The notes below the pieces were generated by a model. The model was not told where the DNA came from and ran no database searches. It saw nothing but the letters and a program-made list of their open reading frames with translations. From Callipepla californica brunnescens (taxonomy: Eukaryota > Chordata > Aves > Galliformes > Odontophoridae), in assembly GCA_023055505.1 (NCBI GenBank), contig JALIRH010000110.1:62001-126000 (forward strand): 64,000 nucleotides of DNA. Direction: 5' to 3'. This document shows, one piece after another, positions 44,158 through 55,280 of the stretch. Both the position numbers and the translations under genes were made by a program. Position 1 is the first letter of the stretch. Each line of letters starts with the position of its first letter.

Positions 44158-47100
44158 CCCAGCCTTGCCCTGACTTTCCTTGCCTTGCCCTGCCAAGCCC
44201 TGCCCAGCCCAGCCTTGCGCTGACTTTCCTTGCCTTGCCCTGCCCGGCTGTGTCCTGCCCTGCTTTGCCCTGCCTTCCCCTACCCTGCCGTGTTTTCTTT
44301 GCCTTGCCCTGCCCTGATCTGCCCTGCCCCGCCCTGCCCTGCCTTGTTTTGCTCTGCCTTCCCCTTGACCTGCCCTGCCTTTCCTTCCCCTGCCCTGCCC
44401 TATTGTCCCCTGCCCTGCCCTGTCTTCCTTGCCTTGACCTGCCCTGCCCTGCCTTCCCTAGCCCTAACCTGCCCTGACCTGCCTTTCCCTGCCAAACCTT
44501 GCTCTGACCTGCTTTCCCTGTCTTTCCTTGCCTTACCTTGCCTTGCCCTGCCCTATCGTGACTTCCCCTGCCTTGCCTTTTCTTCCTTACCTTGCCTGCC
44601 CCACCCTGACCTGCCTTGCTCAGACCCGCCATGCCTTGTCTTCCTTGCCTTGCCCTGCCCTGCCTATCCTTGCCGTGCCCTGCCCTGTTCTGCCTTACCT
44701 TGCCCTGCCAAGCCCCGACTTGCCCTGCCCTGCTTTGCCATTCCTTACCTTGCCCTGCCCTTCCGTTCCCTGCCTTCCCTTGCCCTGCCGTGCCCTGCCC
44801 TGTTCTGCCCTGCCTTGCCCTGCACTATCATTGCCTTGCCCTGCTTGGCCCTGCCTGGCCCTGCCCCACCCTGTCCTGCCTTGCCCTGTTTTCCCTGCTC
44901 CAACCTGCCCTGCCCTGCACTGCATTGCCTTGCCTTGCCTTACATTGCCCTGCCCTGCCCTGCCTTACCTTGCCTTGCCCTGCCCTGCCTTTTCTTGTCC
45001 TGCCCAACCCTGCTTTGTCTTCCTTGCCTTGCCCTGCTTTTCATGCCTTCCCTTGCCCTGCCCTGCCCTGCCTTGTCCTTCACTATTTTTGCCTTGCCCT
45101 GCTTGGCCCTGCCTGGCCATGCCTTGCCCTGCACTATCTTTGCCTTGCCTTGCTTGTCCCTTCCTTGCCCTGCCCCGCCCTGTACTACCTTGCCCCACCC
45201 TGTTCTGCCTTGTCCTGCCTTCCCTGCTCCGCCCTGCCCTGCACTGAATTGCCTTGCCTTGCCTTGCCCTGCCAAGCCCATTCCAGCCCAGCCTTGCCCT
45301 GACTTTCCTTGACTTGCCCTGCCCGGCTGTGCCCTGCCCCGCTTTTCCCTCACTTCCCCTACCCTGCCGTGTATTCCTTGCCTTGCCCTGCCCTGATCTG
45401 CCCTGCCCCGCCCTGCCCTGCCTTGCTTTGCTCTGCCTTCCCCTTTACCTGCCCTGCCTTGCCTTTCCCTGCCCTGCAGTATTTTCCCCTGCCCTGCCAT
45501 GTCTTCCTTGCCTTGCCCTGCTTCACCCTGCTTTGCCTTCCCCTAAGCTGCCCTGACCTGCCTTTCCCTGCCCTACCTTGCTCTGACCTGCCTTCCCTGC
45601 CTTTCCTTGCCTTATCTTGCCTTGCCCTGACCAGCCCTATCCTGACTTCCCCTGCCCTGCCTTGTCTTCCTTACCTTGCCTGCCCAACCCTGACCTGCCT
45701 TGCTGTAACACGCCCTGCCTTGTCTTCCTTGCCTTTTCCTGCCTTGCCCTGCCCTGCCTATCTTTGCCTTGCCCTGCCTTGTTCTGCCTTACCTTGCCCT
45801 GCCAAGCCCCTCCTTACCCTGCCCTGCTCTGCCCTGCCTTCCCTTGCCCTGCCCTACCCTGCCTTACCATGCCCTGCCCTGCTTTGCCCTGCCCCGCTCG
45901 GCCCTGTCTTGCCTTGCTCTGCTTTGCGTTCCTTGCCCTGCCCTGCTTTGCCATGCCTTACCTTGCCCTGCCCTTCCCTGCCCTGCCTTCCCTTTCCCTG
46001 CCCTGCCCTGCCCTGTTCTGCCCTGCCTTGCCCTGCACTATCTTTGCCTTGCCCTGCTTGGCCCTGCCTGGCCCTACCACGTGCTGCACTACCATGCCCC
46101 ACACTGTCCTGCCTTGCCCTGCCTTCCCTGCTCCGACCTGCCCTGCCCTGCCCTGCCCTGCCATGCCTATCCTTGCCTTGCCCTGCCTTACCTTGTCCTG
46201 CCCTGCTTTACCTTGCCCTGCCCTGTGCTGTTCTGCCCTGCCTTGCCCTGCCTTGCCCTGCCGTCCCTTGCCCTTCCCTGCCTTCCCTTGCCCTGCCCTG
46301 CCCTGCACTGCCCTGTATTGCCCTGCCTTACATTGCCCTGCCCTGCCCTGCCCTGGCTTCCCTAGCCCTGCTTTGCCCCGCCTTGCTTAGCCATGCCTTG
46401 CCCTGCCCTGCCTTCCCTTGCCCTGCACTGCCTAACCTTGCCCTGCCCTGCCCTGCGCTGTTCTGCCCTGCCTTGCCCTGCCTTGCCCTGCCTTGCCCTG
46501 TGGTCCCTTGCCCTGCCGTCCCTTGCTTTGCCCTGCCGTCCCTTGCTCTGCCTTGCCCTGCCTTACCTTGCCTTGCCCTGCCTTCCCTTGCACTGCCCTG
46601 CCTTACCTTGCCCTGCCCTGCACTGTTCTGCCCTGCCTTGCCCTGCGTTCCCTTGCCCTGCCCTGCCTTGCTTTGCCCTGCCGTCCCTTGCTCTGCCTTG
46701 CCCTGCCTTACCTTGCCCCGCCCTGCCTTACCTTGCCCTGCCGTCCCTTGCCCTGCCCTGCCTTCCCTTGCCCTGTCCTGTCCTGCAGTCCCTTGCCCTG
46801 CCCTGCCTTGCCTTGCCCTGCCCTGCTTTGCATTCTTTACCATGCTTTACTTTGCCCTGCCTTCCCTTGCCCTGCCCTGCCCTGCCTATCCTTGCCTTGC
46901 CCTGCCTTGTTCTGCCATAACTTGCCCTGCCAAGCCCCGCCTTACCCTGCCCTGCCATGCCTTGCCTTCCCTTGCCCTGCCCTGCCTTGCCTTCCCTTGC
47001 CCTGCCTTCCCTTGCCCTGCCCTGCCCTGCCGTCCCTTGCCCAGGCCTGCTCTGCCTTGCCCTGCACTATCTTTGCCTTACCCTCCTTGGCCCTGCCTGA

Positions 47101-50100
47101 CCTTGCCCTGCGCTGGACTACCCTGCCCCACCCTGTCCTGCCTTACCCTGCTTTCCCTGCTCCGAGCTGCCTTGCCCTGCACTGCCCTGCATTGTCCTGC
47201 CTTACATTGCCGTGTTCTGCCCTGCCCTGCCTTCCCTGCTCCAACCTGCCCTGCCCTGCACTGCCCTGCATTGCCCTGCCTTACATTACCCTGCCCTTCC
47301 TTCCCTAGCCCTGTCCTGCCCAACCTACTTTGCCATGCCTTACCATGCCCTGACCTGCCTTACCATGCCCTGCCGTGCCATCCGCTGTTCTGCCCTGCCT
47401 TGCCCTGCCTTGCCCTGCCGTCCCTTGCCCTGCCCTGCCCTGCCTTGCCCTGCCCTGCCTATCCTTGCCTTGCCCTACCTTGTTCTGCATTACCTTGCTC
47501 TGCCAAGCCCTGCCTTACCATGCCCTGCCATGCCTTGCCTTCCCTTGCCCTTCCGTGCCATGCCTTCCCTTGCCCTGCGCTGTCCAGCCTTGCCCTGCAC
47601 TATCTTTGCCTTGCCCTTCTTGGCCCTACCTGGCCCTGCCTTGCCCTGCTCCGGCCCTGCCTGACCCTGTCCCGCGCTTCACTACCCTGCCTCACCCTGT
47701 CCTGCCTTGCCCTGCCTTCCCTGCTCCGACCTGCCCTGCCCTGCACTGCCCTGCATTGCCCTGTCTTACATTACCCTGCCCTGCCTTCCCTAGCCCTGCC
47801 CTGCGGAACCTTCTTTGCCATGCCTTACCATGCCCTGACGTGCCTTACCTTGCCCTGCCATGCCCTGCACTGTTCTGCCCTGCCTTGCCCTGCCTTGCAT
47901 ACCTTGCCTTGCCCTGCTTTTCCATGCCTTACCTTGCCCTGCCCTGCCCTGCCTTCCCTAGCCCTGCCCTGCCCTGCTTTGCCATGCCTTGCCTTGTCCT
48001 TCACTGCCATGCCTATCGTTACCTTGCCCTGCCTTACCTTGCCCTGCCCTGCCTTACCTTGCCCTGCCCTGCCTTACCCTGCTCTGCCTTGCCTTGCCCT
48101 GCTTTGCCATGCCTTACCTTGCCCTGCCCTTCCCTGCCTTGCCTTCCCTTGCCCTGCCCTGCCCTGACCGGTTCTGCCCTGCCTTGCCCTGCCTTGCCCT
48201 GCCTTCCCTACTCCGCCCTGCCTTGCCCTGCACTACCCTGCATTGCCCTGCCTAACATTGCCCTGCCCTGCCCTGCCCTGCCTTCCCTAGCCCTTCCCTG
48301 CCCTTCCTTGCCCTGCACTACCTTTGCCTTGCCTTGCTTGCCCCTGCATGGCCCTGCCTTGCCCTGTACTACCCTGTCCCACCCTGTCCTGCACTGCACT
48401 GCATTGCCTTGCCTTGCCCTGCCCCGCCCTGCCCAGCCCAGCCTTGCCCTGACTTCCCTTGCATTCCCTGCCCGGCTGTGCCCTGCCCCGCTTTGCCCTG
48501 CTATCCCCTACCCTGCCGTGTATTCCTTTCCTTGCCCTGCCCTGATCTGCCCTGCCCCGCCCTGCCTTTCTTTGCTCTGCCTTCCCCTGCCCTGCCTTGC
48601 ATACCTTGCCCTTCCCTGCTTTGCCATGCCTTACTTTGCCCTGCCCTTCCCTGCCCTGCCCTGCCTTGCCCTGCCTTGCCCTGTACTATCTTTGCCATGC
48701 CCTGCTTGCCCCTGCCTGACTCTGCCCCGCGCTGCACTACCCTGCCCCACCCTGTCCTGCCTTGCCCTGCCTTCCCTGCTCCGACCTGCCCTGCCCTGCA
48801 ATGTCCTGCATTGCCCTGCCTTATATTGCGCTAACCTGCCCTGCCCTGCCTTCCCTGCTCCGCCCTGCCCTGCACTGCACTGCATTGCCTTGCCTTGACC
48901 TGCCAAGCACTGCCCATCCCAGACTTGCCCTGACTTTCCTTGCCTTGCCCTGCCCTGATCTGCCCTGCCTTGCTTTACTCTGCCTTCCCCTTGACCTGCC
49001 CTGCCTTGCCTTCCCCTGCCCTGCCTTATTTTCCCCTACCCTGACTTGTCTTCCTTGCCTTGCCGTGCTTCACCCTGCTTTGCCTTCTCCTAACCTTCCC
49101 TGACCTGCCTTTCCCTGCCCTACCTTGCTCTGACCCGCCTTCCCTGCCTTTCCTTGCCTTACCTTGCCTTGCCCTGCCCTGCCTATTATTGCCTTGTCCT
49201 GCCTTGTTCTGCCTTACCTTGCCCTGCCAAGCCCCGCCTTACCATGCCCTGCCCTGCTTTGCCTTCCCTTGCCCTGCCCTGACTTGCCCTGCCCTGCTCT
49301 GCCTTGTCCTTCCCTGCTTTGCATACCTTGCCTTGCCCTGCCCTTCCCTGCCTTGCCCTGCCCTGCCTTCCCTTGTCCTGCCCTGCCTTCCCTTGTCCTG
49401 CCCTGCCTTCCCTTGTCCTGCCCTGCCTTCCCTTGCCCTGCTTTGCATGCCTTCCCTTGCCCTGCCCTGTACTGCATTGCCTTCCCTTGCCCTGCCATTC
49501 CCTGCCCAGCCCAGCATTGCCCTGACTTTCCTTGCCTTGCCCTGCGAAGCCCTGCCTAGCCCAGCCTTGCCCTGACTTTCCTTGCCTTGCCCAGCCCGGC
49601 TGTGCCCTGCCCTGCTTTGCCCTGCCTTCCCCTAAACTGCTGTGTATTCCTTGCGTTGCCCTGCCCTTATCTGCCCTGCCCTGCCTTGCCCTGCCTTCCC
49701 TTGCCCCACGCTGCCTTCCCTTGCCCTGCCCTGCCCTGCACTGCACTGCCTTGCCTTGCCCTGCCAAGCCCTGCCCAGCCCAGCCTTGTTCTGACTTTCC
49801 TTGCCTTGCCCTGCCAAGCCCTGCCCAGCCCAGTTTTGCCCTGACTTTCCTTGCCATGCCCTGCCCGGCTGTGCCCTGCCTTGCCTTGCCCTGCCATTCC
49901 CTGCCCTGCCCTACCTTGTCTTCCTTGCCTTGCCCTGCTTCACCCTGCTTTGCTTTCCCCTAACCTGCCCTGACCTGCCTTTCCCTGCCCTACCTTGCTC
50001 TGACCCGCCTTCCCTGCCTTTCCTTGCCTTACCTTGCCTTGCCCTGCCCTATCCTGACTTCCCCTGCCCTGCTTTGTCTTTCTTACCTTGCCTGCCCCAC

Positions 50101-50823
50101 CCTGACCTGCCCTGCTCTGAAGCGCCATGCCTAATCTTCCTTGCCTTGCCCTGCCTTTCCCTGCCCTGCTTATCCTTTCCTTGCCCTGCCTTGTTCTGCC
50201 TTACCCTGCCTGCCAAGCCCCACCTTACCCTGCCCTGCCAAGCCCCGCCTTATTCTGCCCTGCCCTGCCTTGCCTTCCCTTGCTCTGCCCTGCCCTACCT
50301 TGCCACGCCCTGCCTTCCCTTGCCCTGCCCTGCTTAGCATGCCTTACCCTACCCTACTTTGCCATGCTTTACCTTGCCCTGCTCTGCTTTGCCTTACCTT
50401 GCCCTGCCCTTCCCTGCCCTGCCTTCCCTTGCCCTGCCCTGCCTTGCCCTGTTCTGCCCTGCCTTGCCCTGCACTATCTTTGCCTTGCCCTGCTTGGCCC
50501 TGCATGGCCCTGCCTTGCCCTGCACTATCTTTGCCTTACCTTGCTTGGCCCTGCCTGGCCCTGCCCTGCCCTGTACTACCCTGCCCCACCATGTCCTGCC
50601 TTGCCCTGCTTTCCCTGCTTCACCCTGCCCTGCACTGCACTGCATTGCCTTGCCTTGACCTGTCAAGCCCTGCCCAGCCCAGCCTTGCCCTGACTTTCCT
50701 TGCCTTGTCCTGCCAAGCCCTGCCCAGCCCAGCCTTGCCCTGACTTTCCTTTGCCTTGCCCTGCCCGGCTGTGCCCTGCCCTGCTTTGCCCTGTCTTCCC
50801 CTACCCTGCCGTGTATTCCTTGC
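44158..50823. repeat. CCYTG pentanucleotide satellite, array 1
   Basis: 6.7 kb made almost wholly of 5-bp units CCCTG and CCTTG with point variants (CCGTG, CCATG, CTATC, CCAAG). The plus strand is rich in C and T with very little A. Rare marker words such as CCCGGCTGTG (44243, 45322, 48471, 49595, 49864, 50764) recur with the same neighbours, showing higher-order organisation. Every frame on both strands is open for long distances; these are not genes. The left border is the provirus LTR and the right border is the lineage B provirus. Confidence 0.97.
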
Positions 50824-51164
50824 TGTAAAGCAAGCAAAGGCGGTGACAGAGCTTTTATTTGAGGTAGTGGCGCTACAGAAAGAGATGTTACAGATAAGGG
50901 GGAATGAACTCACCCCTCCCGGCGACCTTTTATGCTGAGGAACACAGCCGCCTCTCGTTCGAACACTGGCGCGCCGGAAGGAAGAGAGCCAGAGGGGGGG
51001 GGCAACCCGCGCAGGCTCCGAGCGGATCTGTGCTACCGGAAGCACCTCTGGAAGCACCACCGAGAGGGAGAGAGCGAGAGGTCGGGTGGACCTGGGCTCC
51101 TCCGCTCTGGTCCACTCAGATGCTCATTCACTGGTTCAGGCTGTGACCAGGCAATCCCACTACA
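50824..51164 (-). mobile_element. 3' LTR of lineage B provirus
   Basis: 341 bp; on the minus strand it begins TGTAGTGGGATTGCC and ends GCTTGCTTTACA. The purine tract AAGGGGTGGAG (51165-51175 on the plus strand, as its complement) precedes it. GC-rich, with GGCGCGCC and a run of nine C on the minus strand. Unrelated in sequence to the lineage A LTR. Confidence 0.95.
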
Positions 51165-51672
51165 CTCCACCCCTTCACATCATGAACCAGCAACTGAGCA
51201 GGTTGGGCATAATCTCCTGCTGTTCCGATGGCTCAAAATACCAAGTACGTCGCGACGCATGTACAATACCCGCCGCAATTTAGAATGTTAAGGCACTGAA
51301 GGCCATTATTTGTAGTCCCTTCTTGTGGTTTTCTTGGGCCAGTACTTGATGTTCCTTCCGGAGTCGTATCTTCTTTAAGGACCAGTAGGTTCACACTCAA
51401 CTGTTGCCGAAAGTTCAGCAGTCCACCACTGGATGTCATGATGTTTCCTGATGGTCACTGGAGCATGCTGGAGTGGTGTTGCTCCTGCCGGCTGTCCTGT
51501 GAACTTCATAACCTCAAGGGGAGTAATACAGATGTTTAACAGGTACAAGGAGGGGTAAGTCTGCCCTCCATGGTAAGATACAGGCTGTATTTCGGTCTTC
51601 AGTCAATACCTCTGCCTGTACTGGAGCATGGCCTGGCCTTCGATACCATACCCTTTGGCCTGATATCTGTGG
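51165..51672 (-). other. Untranslated region between pol and 3' LTR
   Basis: About 500 bp downstream of pol without a recognisable gene. In viruses with env this is where env would start; the space is far too small and no env motif is seen. It ends in the polypurine tract. Confidence 0.7.
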
Positions 51673-54600
51673 TTAGATCACTACATCAGGTACCAAGGGG
51701 GGAGTTCTAATTTGCCATAAGGACATGATTAATGTCCCCTTTGCAATGAAAATCAGAGTGTCAACTACAACCTCTGTTGGCCATGCACCGACCACAGGAG
51801 GGTTTACTGATCCCCCAACCTCTAACAATCTCCCCCAAGGTGCAAGGAGACCACACCATTTTGGTCCTACTTGCACCTTCCAAGGCCATTTTACCTTGTG
51901 TTTCCCAGGCTCTAGGTCATCAGGGGCAGGGAGCAGAAGATTATTCATGGTGCCAACTTGGGGCTTAAGTTTGGTGTCTTTGCTAGTGATTTGTATCCTA
52001 AGTGGGGAGGCCCAAGTTGTCTGCAACATTCTTAAAGCGCTGGGTCTGCCATCCCTCGGTCTCTCATTTAAGTCCCGCAGGGTTGCATAAAGCCTCTTGG
52101 TCCACCCCTGCAAGGACTGTGAATCTGCCTTCAGAGCAGCCTTCAGGATTCCATTATACCTTTCTATTAAGCCTGCTCCCGTTGGATTATAGGGCAGGTG
52201 AAACCGCCATTCAATGTTGTTTTCTTCAGCCCACTTTTGTACAGCTGTACCTGTGAAATGTGTACCTTGGTCACTCTCGATGACCTCAGGAGTCCCATAT
52301 GATGCCATCAACCTAGTTAGAGCTTTAATGGTATAGGCTTGGTTTGCCTTCGCTACAGGATAGGCTTGCATCAATCCACTTGTTGTGTCAACACAGGTTA
52401 GGGCATATCTGGCCCCCTCAGATCGAGGAAGGGGACCTATGTAATCGATCTGCCATCGTTGTAAAGGGTTGTGTCCTCTGGCAAGATGAGCCGTTGTTTC
52501 TGGCAGAGGTCTTGGTCTCATTTGTGAGCAAGCGTCACAGTCCTGACATGCCTGGACAATATCCGGTAACTGTATGGGCAGCCCCCATGCTTTAGCTGTT
52601 GCCCACATGGTTTTCTGTCCTGCATGCCGTAATTTCCGATGCAACCAATGGGCAATATCTTCGGCTGATGTATTTCCTAGCCATCGAACTGGAGCCAGAG
52701 TGTCAGCTTCATCATTACCTGGCGACTGCAAGGGTTGATGTCCAGAAACGTGGTATGCTCGTACAATCCTGTGCCTAACCACGTTCCATATATCAACCCA
52801 CATATCTTTGCCCCAGATAGGTCGAGCATGGATCGCCCAGTCCTGAGTGGCCCACTGTGCTATCCAGAGCGTGAGCCCTCGGTAGACTGCCCAGCTATCC
52901 GTGCAGACATTCAATGCGCCATCGCCCGGTTCTTGAGTTATCACCATCCACACAGCTCGTAGCTCAGCCCACTGGCTACTTTGTCCATCCCCTTCGTCGA
53001 ACCATATTGTTTCAGTTGAGGGTTGGTATGCGACAGCTCGCCACCTACTTGGGTTCCCTCTGCTGGATCCATCTGTGTACCAGGCATCTTCTGGAATAGG
53101 GTATTTCCCCTCCTGTACAGGACTCTTCTCTGGACGAGTGACAATTATTTCCTCAGGTGTTTCACTGTGATATGTTACTGGGCCATGTATCTTCTGCAGT
53201 TCTTCCTTCAGTGGAGATGATGACAGGCGGCTTCTCTGACTGAGGTAGGCAACCCAGCGTGCCACTGTTTGTGATTGGGCCACCCCTGTCTTAGGAATGT
53301 GGGTTAGATCTTTTACCCACCCCTGAATTGGCAAAGTTGTTTTAACAGTAACTTCTACAGTTTGAGTTATCGGTTCTACCGCCTGCAGTGCAGAATAGGT
53401 AGCCAATAACTGCTTTTCAACCATGCTGTATCTTTCTTCTGCTCCGTGCCAAACCTGTGACCAGAACCCAATGGGGGTCCGAACAGAACTCTGGCGCTGC
53501 CACAGACCCCAGCCAAACCCTTCTTGAGTTACATGCACATCTAGTTCGGCTGGAAGGGTTGGATCGAATACACCCAGTGCCTGGGCCTGTTTAACAGCTA
53601 TTTTTGCCTGCTGGAAGGCATCTTGCTCCATTTTACCCCAATCCCATACTTGGCCTTTTTTTGTTAATCGATATAGAGGTTTTAGGAGTTGTGCTAAGTG
53701 GGTTATAAAGGATCGCCAGTATCCTAATATACCCAAGAACTCCTGCAACTGTTTTGGTGTTGTGGGAACGGGGAACGCTTGAATCTTATCTATGATCGCA
53801 CTGGGTAAGACCTTAGTCTTACCTGACCAGATAACGCCCAGGAATTTAACTGATAACCCCGGTCCTTGGACTTTCTGTGGGTTTATAGCCCATCCTTTTT
53901 CCTGTAAATAAGTGGTTAATGATGGTAATGCCTTCTCTAATGCCTCAATTGAGTTGGATGTCAGCATCAGATCATCAATGTAACGGTACATTTTGACGGT
54001 AGATGGTTTATTCCAATTTGCCAAGTCACGTGCTATCAGGTTATGGCAGAATGTAGGTGAATGCACGTATCCCTGAGGTAGGACTTGAAAAGTCCACTGC
54101 CTGCCCTCCCATGTAAATGCAAACTGGTCTTGAGATTCCTCAGCAATTGGAATGCTAAAAAATGCATTTGCTAAATCCAAAACACAATGATATGTTTCTA
54201 TTTCTCTACTTAACGTATCCATGAGGGAGGCAATGTTGGGTACGGCTGCGTGTATCGGTGGAGTGACTTTATTTAGTTCTCTGTAGTCTACCGTCATTCG
54301 CCATGTACCATCAGACTTCCTGACTGGCCATATGGGGGAGTTGTATGGGCTATGTGCAGGTCTAATAATCCCTACTCTCTCCAACTCCTGCACAGTCTTG
54401 GTAATTTCTTCTTGCCCACCAGGGAGTCTGTATCGTTTCGTATTTGTTATCCGGCGGGGTTGTGGCAAACAAATGGGCTCAATTTTTGCATGGCCCCTTA
54501 AAATTGCCTGCACTGCCCGGATACTAATACATCTTTCCCTTAGTCTGAACTCTCCCACAGTGGTCTGGAGAGTCAGACCCCACAAGATGTCTATCCCCAA

Positions 54601-54900
54601 TATGTACTCTGGAACTGGGGCAATAGATACCTTGTACTCCCGAGATGGAAGACGCCCAATCCCCAGTTTCAACCACGTTTGGGTTACGGGGATCATCTGC
54701 CCCCCAAACCCACCTATCATAGCCTTAGTGCCCAGGAATTTTTTTGGGTCCCCATATATGATGGATGTTTCTGCCCCAGTATCTACCAGCACCATCACTC
54801 GCTGTACATTCTTTCTTGACCAATGAATAGTTAATTCAACATAGGGTCTCTGGTCTCCTGTAGAGACCCTAGTCCTGGGGAATTTTGACTCCCCTGTCAT
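51673..54900 (-). CDS. Lineage B pol polyprotein, intact
   Basis: 1075 codons without lesion. Protease DTG is at residues 40-42. The RT has WPVRK, VDYRELN, LPQGYVHSP and catalytic YIDD (307-310). RNase H has D610, E646, D668 and D730. Integrase has a zinc region (H754, H759, C788, C791) and catalytic D819, D877 and E913, the last two with the standard spacing of 35 residues between them. A C-terminal KWPWKVQVGPKWCGLL segment resembles the integrase DNA-binding domain. The type is ERV-L (class III). Its ATG overlaps the stop of the preceding ORF (ATGA) in a shifted frame. All catalytic residues I can check are present, so it may still encode active enzymes. No dUTPase is present. Confidence 0.93.
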   Translation of the reverse strand: MTGESKFPRTRVSTGDQRPYVELTIHWSRKNVQRVMVLVDTGAETSIIYGDPKKFLGTKAMIGGFGGQMIPVTQTWLKLGIGRLPSREYKVSIAPVPEYILGIDILWGLTLQTTVGEFRLRERCISIRAVQAILRGHAKIEPICLPQPRRITNTKRYRLPGGQEEITKTVQELERVGIIRPAHSPYNSPIWPVRKSDGTWRMTVDYRELNKVTPPIHAAVPNIASLMDTLSREIETYHCVLDLANAFFSIPIAEESQDQFAFTWEGRQWTFQVLPQGYVHSPTFCHNLIARDLANWNKPSTVKMYRYIDDLMLTSNSIEALEKALPSLTTYLQEKGWAINPQKVQGPGLSVKFLGVIWSGKTKVLPSAIIDKIQAFPVPTTPKQLQEFLGILGYWRSFITHLAQLLKPLYRLTKKGQVWDWGKMEQDAFQQAKIAVKQAQALGVFDPTLPAELDVHVTQEGFGWGLWQRQSSVRTPIGFWSQVWHGAEERYSMVEKQLLATYSALQAVEPITQTVEVTVKTTLPIQGWVKDLTHIPKTGVAQSQTVARWVAYLSQRSRLSSSPLKEELQKIHGPVTYHSETPEEIIVTRPEKSPVQEGKYPIPEDAWYTDGSSRGNPSRWRAVAYQPSTETIWFDEGDGQSSQWAELRAVWMVITQEPGDGALNVCTDSWAVYRGLTLWIAQWATQDWAIHARPIWGKDMWVDIWNVVRHRIVRAYHVSGHQPLQSPGNDEADTLAPVRWLGNTSAEDIAHWLHRKLRHAGQKTMWATAKAWGLPIQLPDIVQACQDCDACSQMRPRPLPETTAHLARGHNPLQRWQIDYIGPLPRSEGARYALTCVDTTSGLMQAYPVAKANQAYTIKALTRLMASYGTPEVIESDQGTHFTGTAVQKWAEENNIEWRFHLPYNPTGAGLIERYNGILKAALKADSQSLQGWTKRLYATLRDLNERPRDGRPSALRMLQTTWASPLRIQITSKDTKLKPQVGTMNNLLLPAPDDLEPGKHKVKWPWKVQVGPKWCGLLAPWGRLLEVGGSVNPPVVGAWPTEVVVDTLIFIAKGTLIMSLWQIRTPPLVPDVVI

Positions 54901-55280
54901 GCCATCAGCTCTGCAATCCCCAAGTCTTTTTCCTCTGACGGCTCGACTGTGGCTGCCCGGGCCGCCTGAGGAGGTTTACGTCTTTTCGATGGCACCATGA
55001 AATCTTCCAGATTCCATGTGTCTTGTGGAATGTGTTCTATAAATCGAATTCTTTCCCTTTTGGGAGAGGACTGGAATCTTTGATCATTGGGCAACTGTTT
55101 CCATAGTTGTAGTAAAACCTGATTAGGCTGCCCATCAATCTTTTCAAATCGAACTCCTGCTCTCAGCAGGTCATTAAACATTTGTCTTCTCGATACCCTG
55201 ATGGGTCCAGATTGGATTACCTTAGAGGCTGGTCTCCTAGGTCGTGGTGGTGGATGGATCTCCAACCTTTCCACCACCAT
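54897..55280 (-). CDS. Lineage B middle ORF between gag and pol
   Basis: 127 codons in the same frame as gag, beginning with the ATG that directly follows the gag TGA (TGAATG). Basic N-terminus (PPPRPRRPASK), a central helical part (LLQLWKQLPNDQRF) and a basic patch SKRRKPP near the end. No CCHC zinc knuckle. By position it would be the nucleocapsid-like end of Gag. It could be reached by stop readthrough or by reinitiation, or the TGA could be a mutation. It ends in an ATGA overlap with pol. Confidence 0.7.
   Translation of the reverse strand: MVVERLEIHPPPRPRRPASKVIQSGPIRVSRRQMFNDLLRAGVRFEKIDGQPNQVLLQLWKQLPNDQRFQSSPKRERIRFIEHIPQDTWNLEDFMVPSKRRKPPQAARAATVEPSEEKDLGIAELMA

Noticed and set aside
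45309..48167. 952-codon plus-strand frame, and many others of 100-500 codons on both strands of the satellite
   Set aside because: A stop-free pentamer repeat opens every frame. The products are only P-C-P-A-L or G-R-A-G-Q cycles with no domain, and overlapping frames look equally good.
44158..50823. Immunoglobulin switch region
   Set aside because: The G-rich pentamers are only superficially similar; no immunoglobulin constant exons or AGCT-rich units are present.
51165..51672. Env remnant in the lineage B provirus
   Set aside because: Only about 500 bp with short frames and no signal peptide, fusion peptide or membrane anchor.
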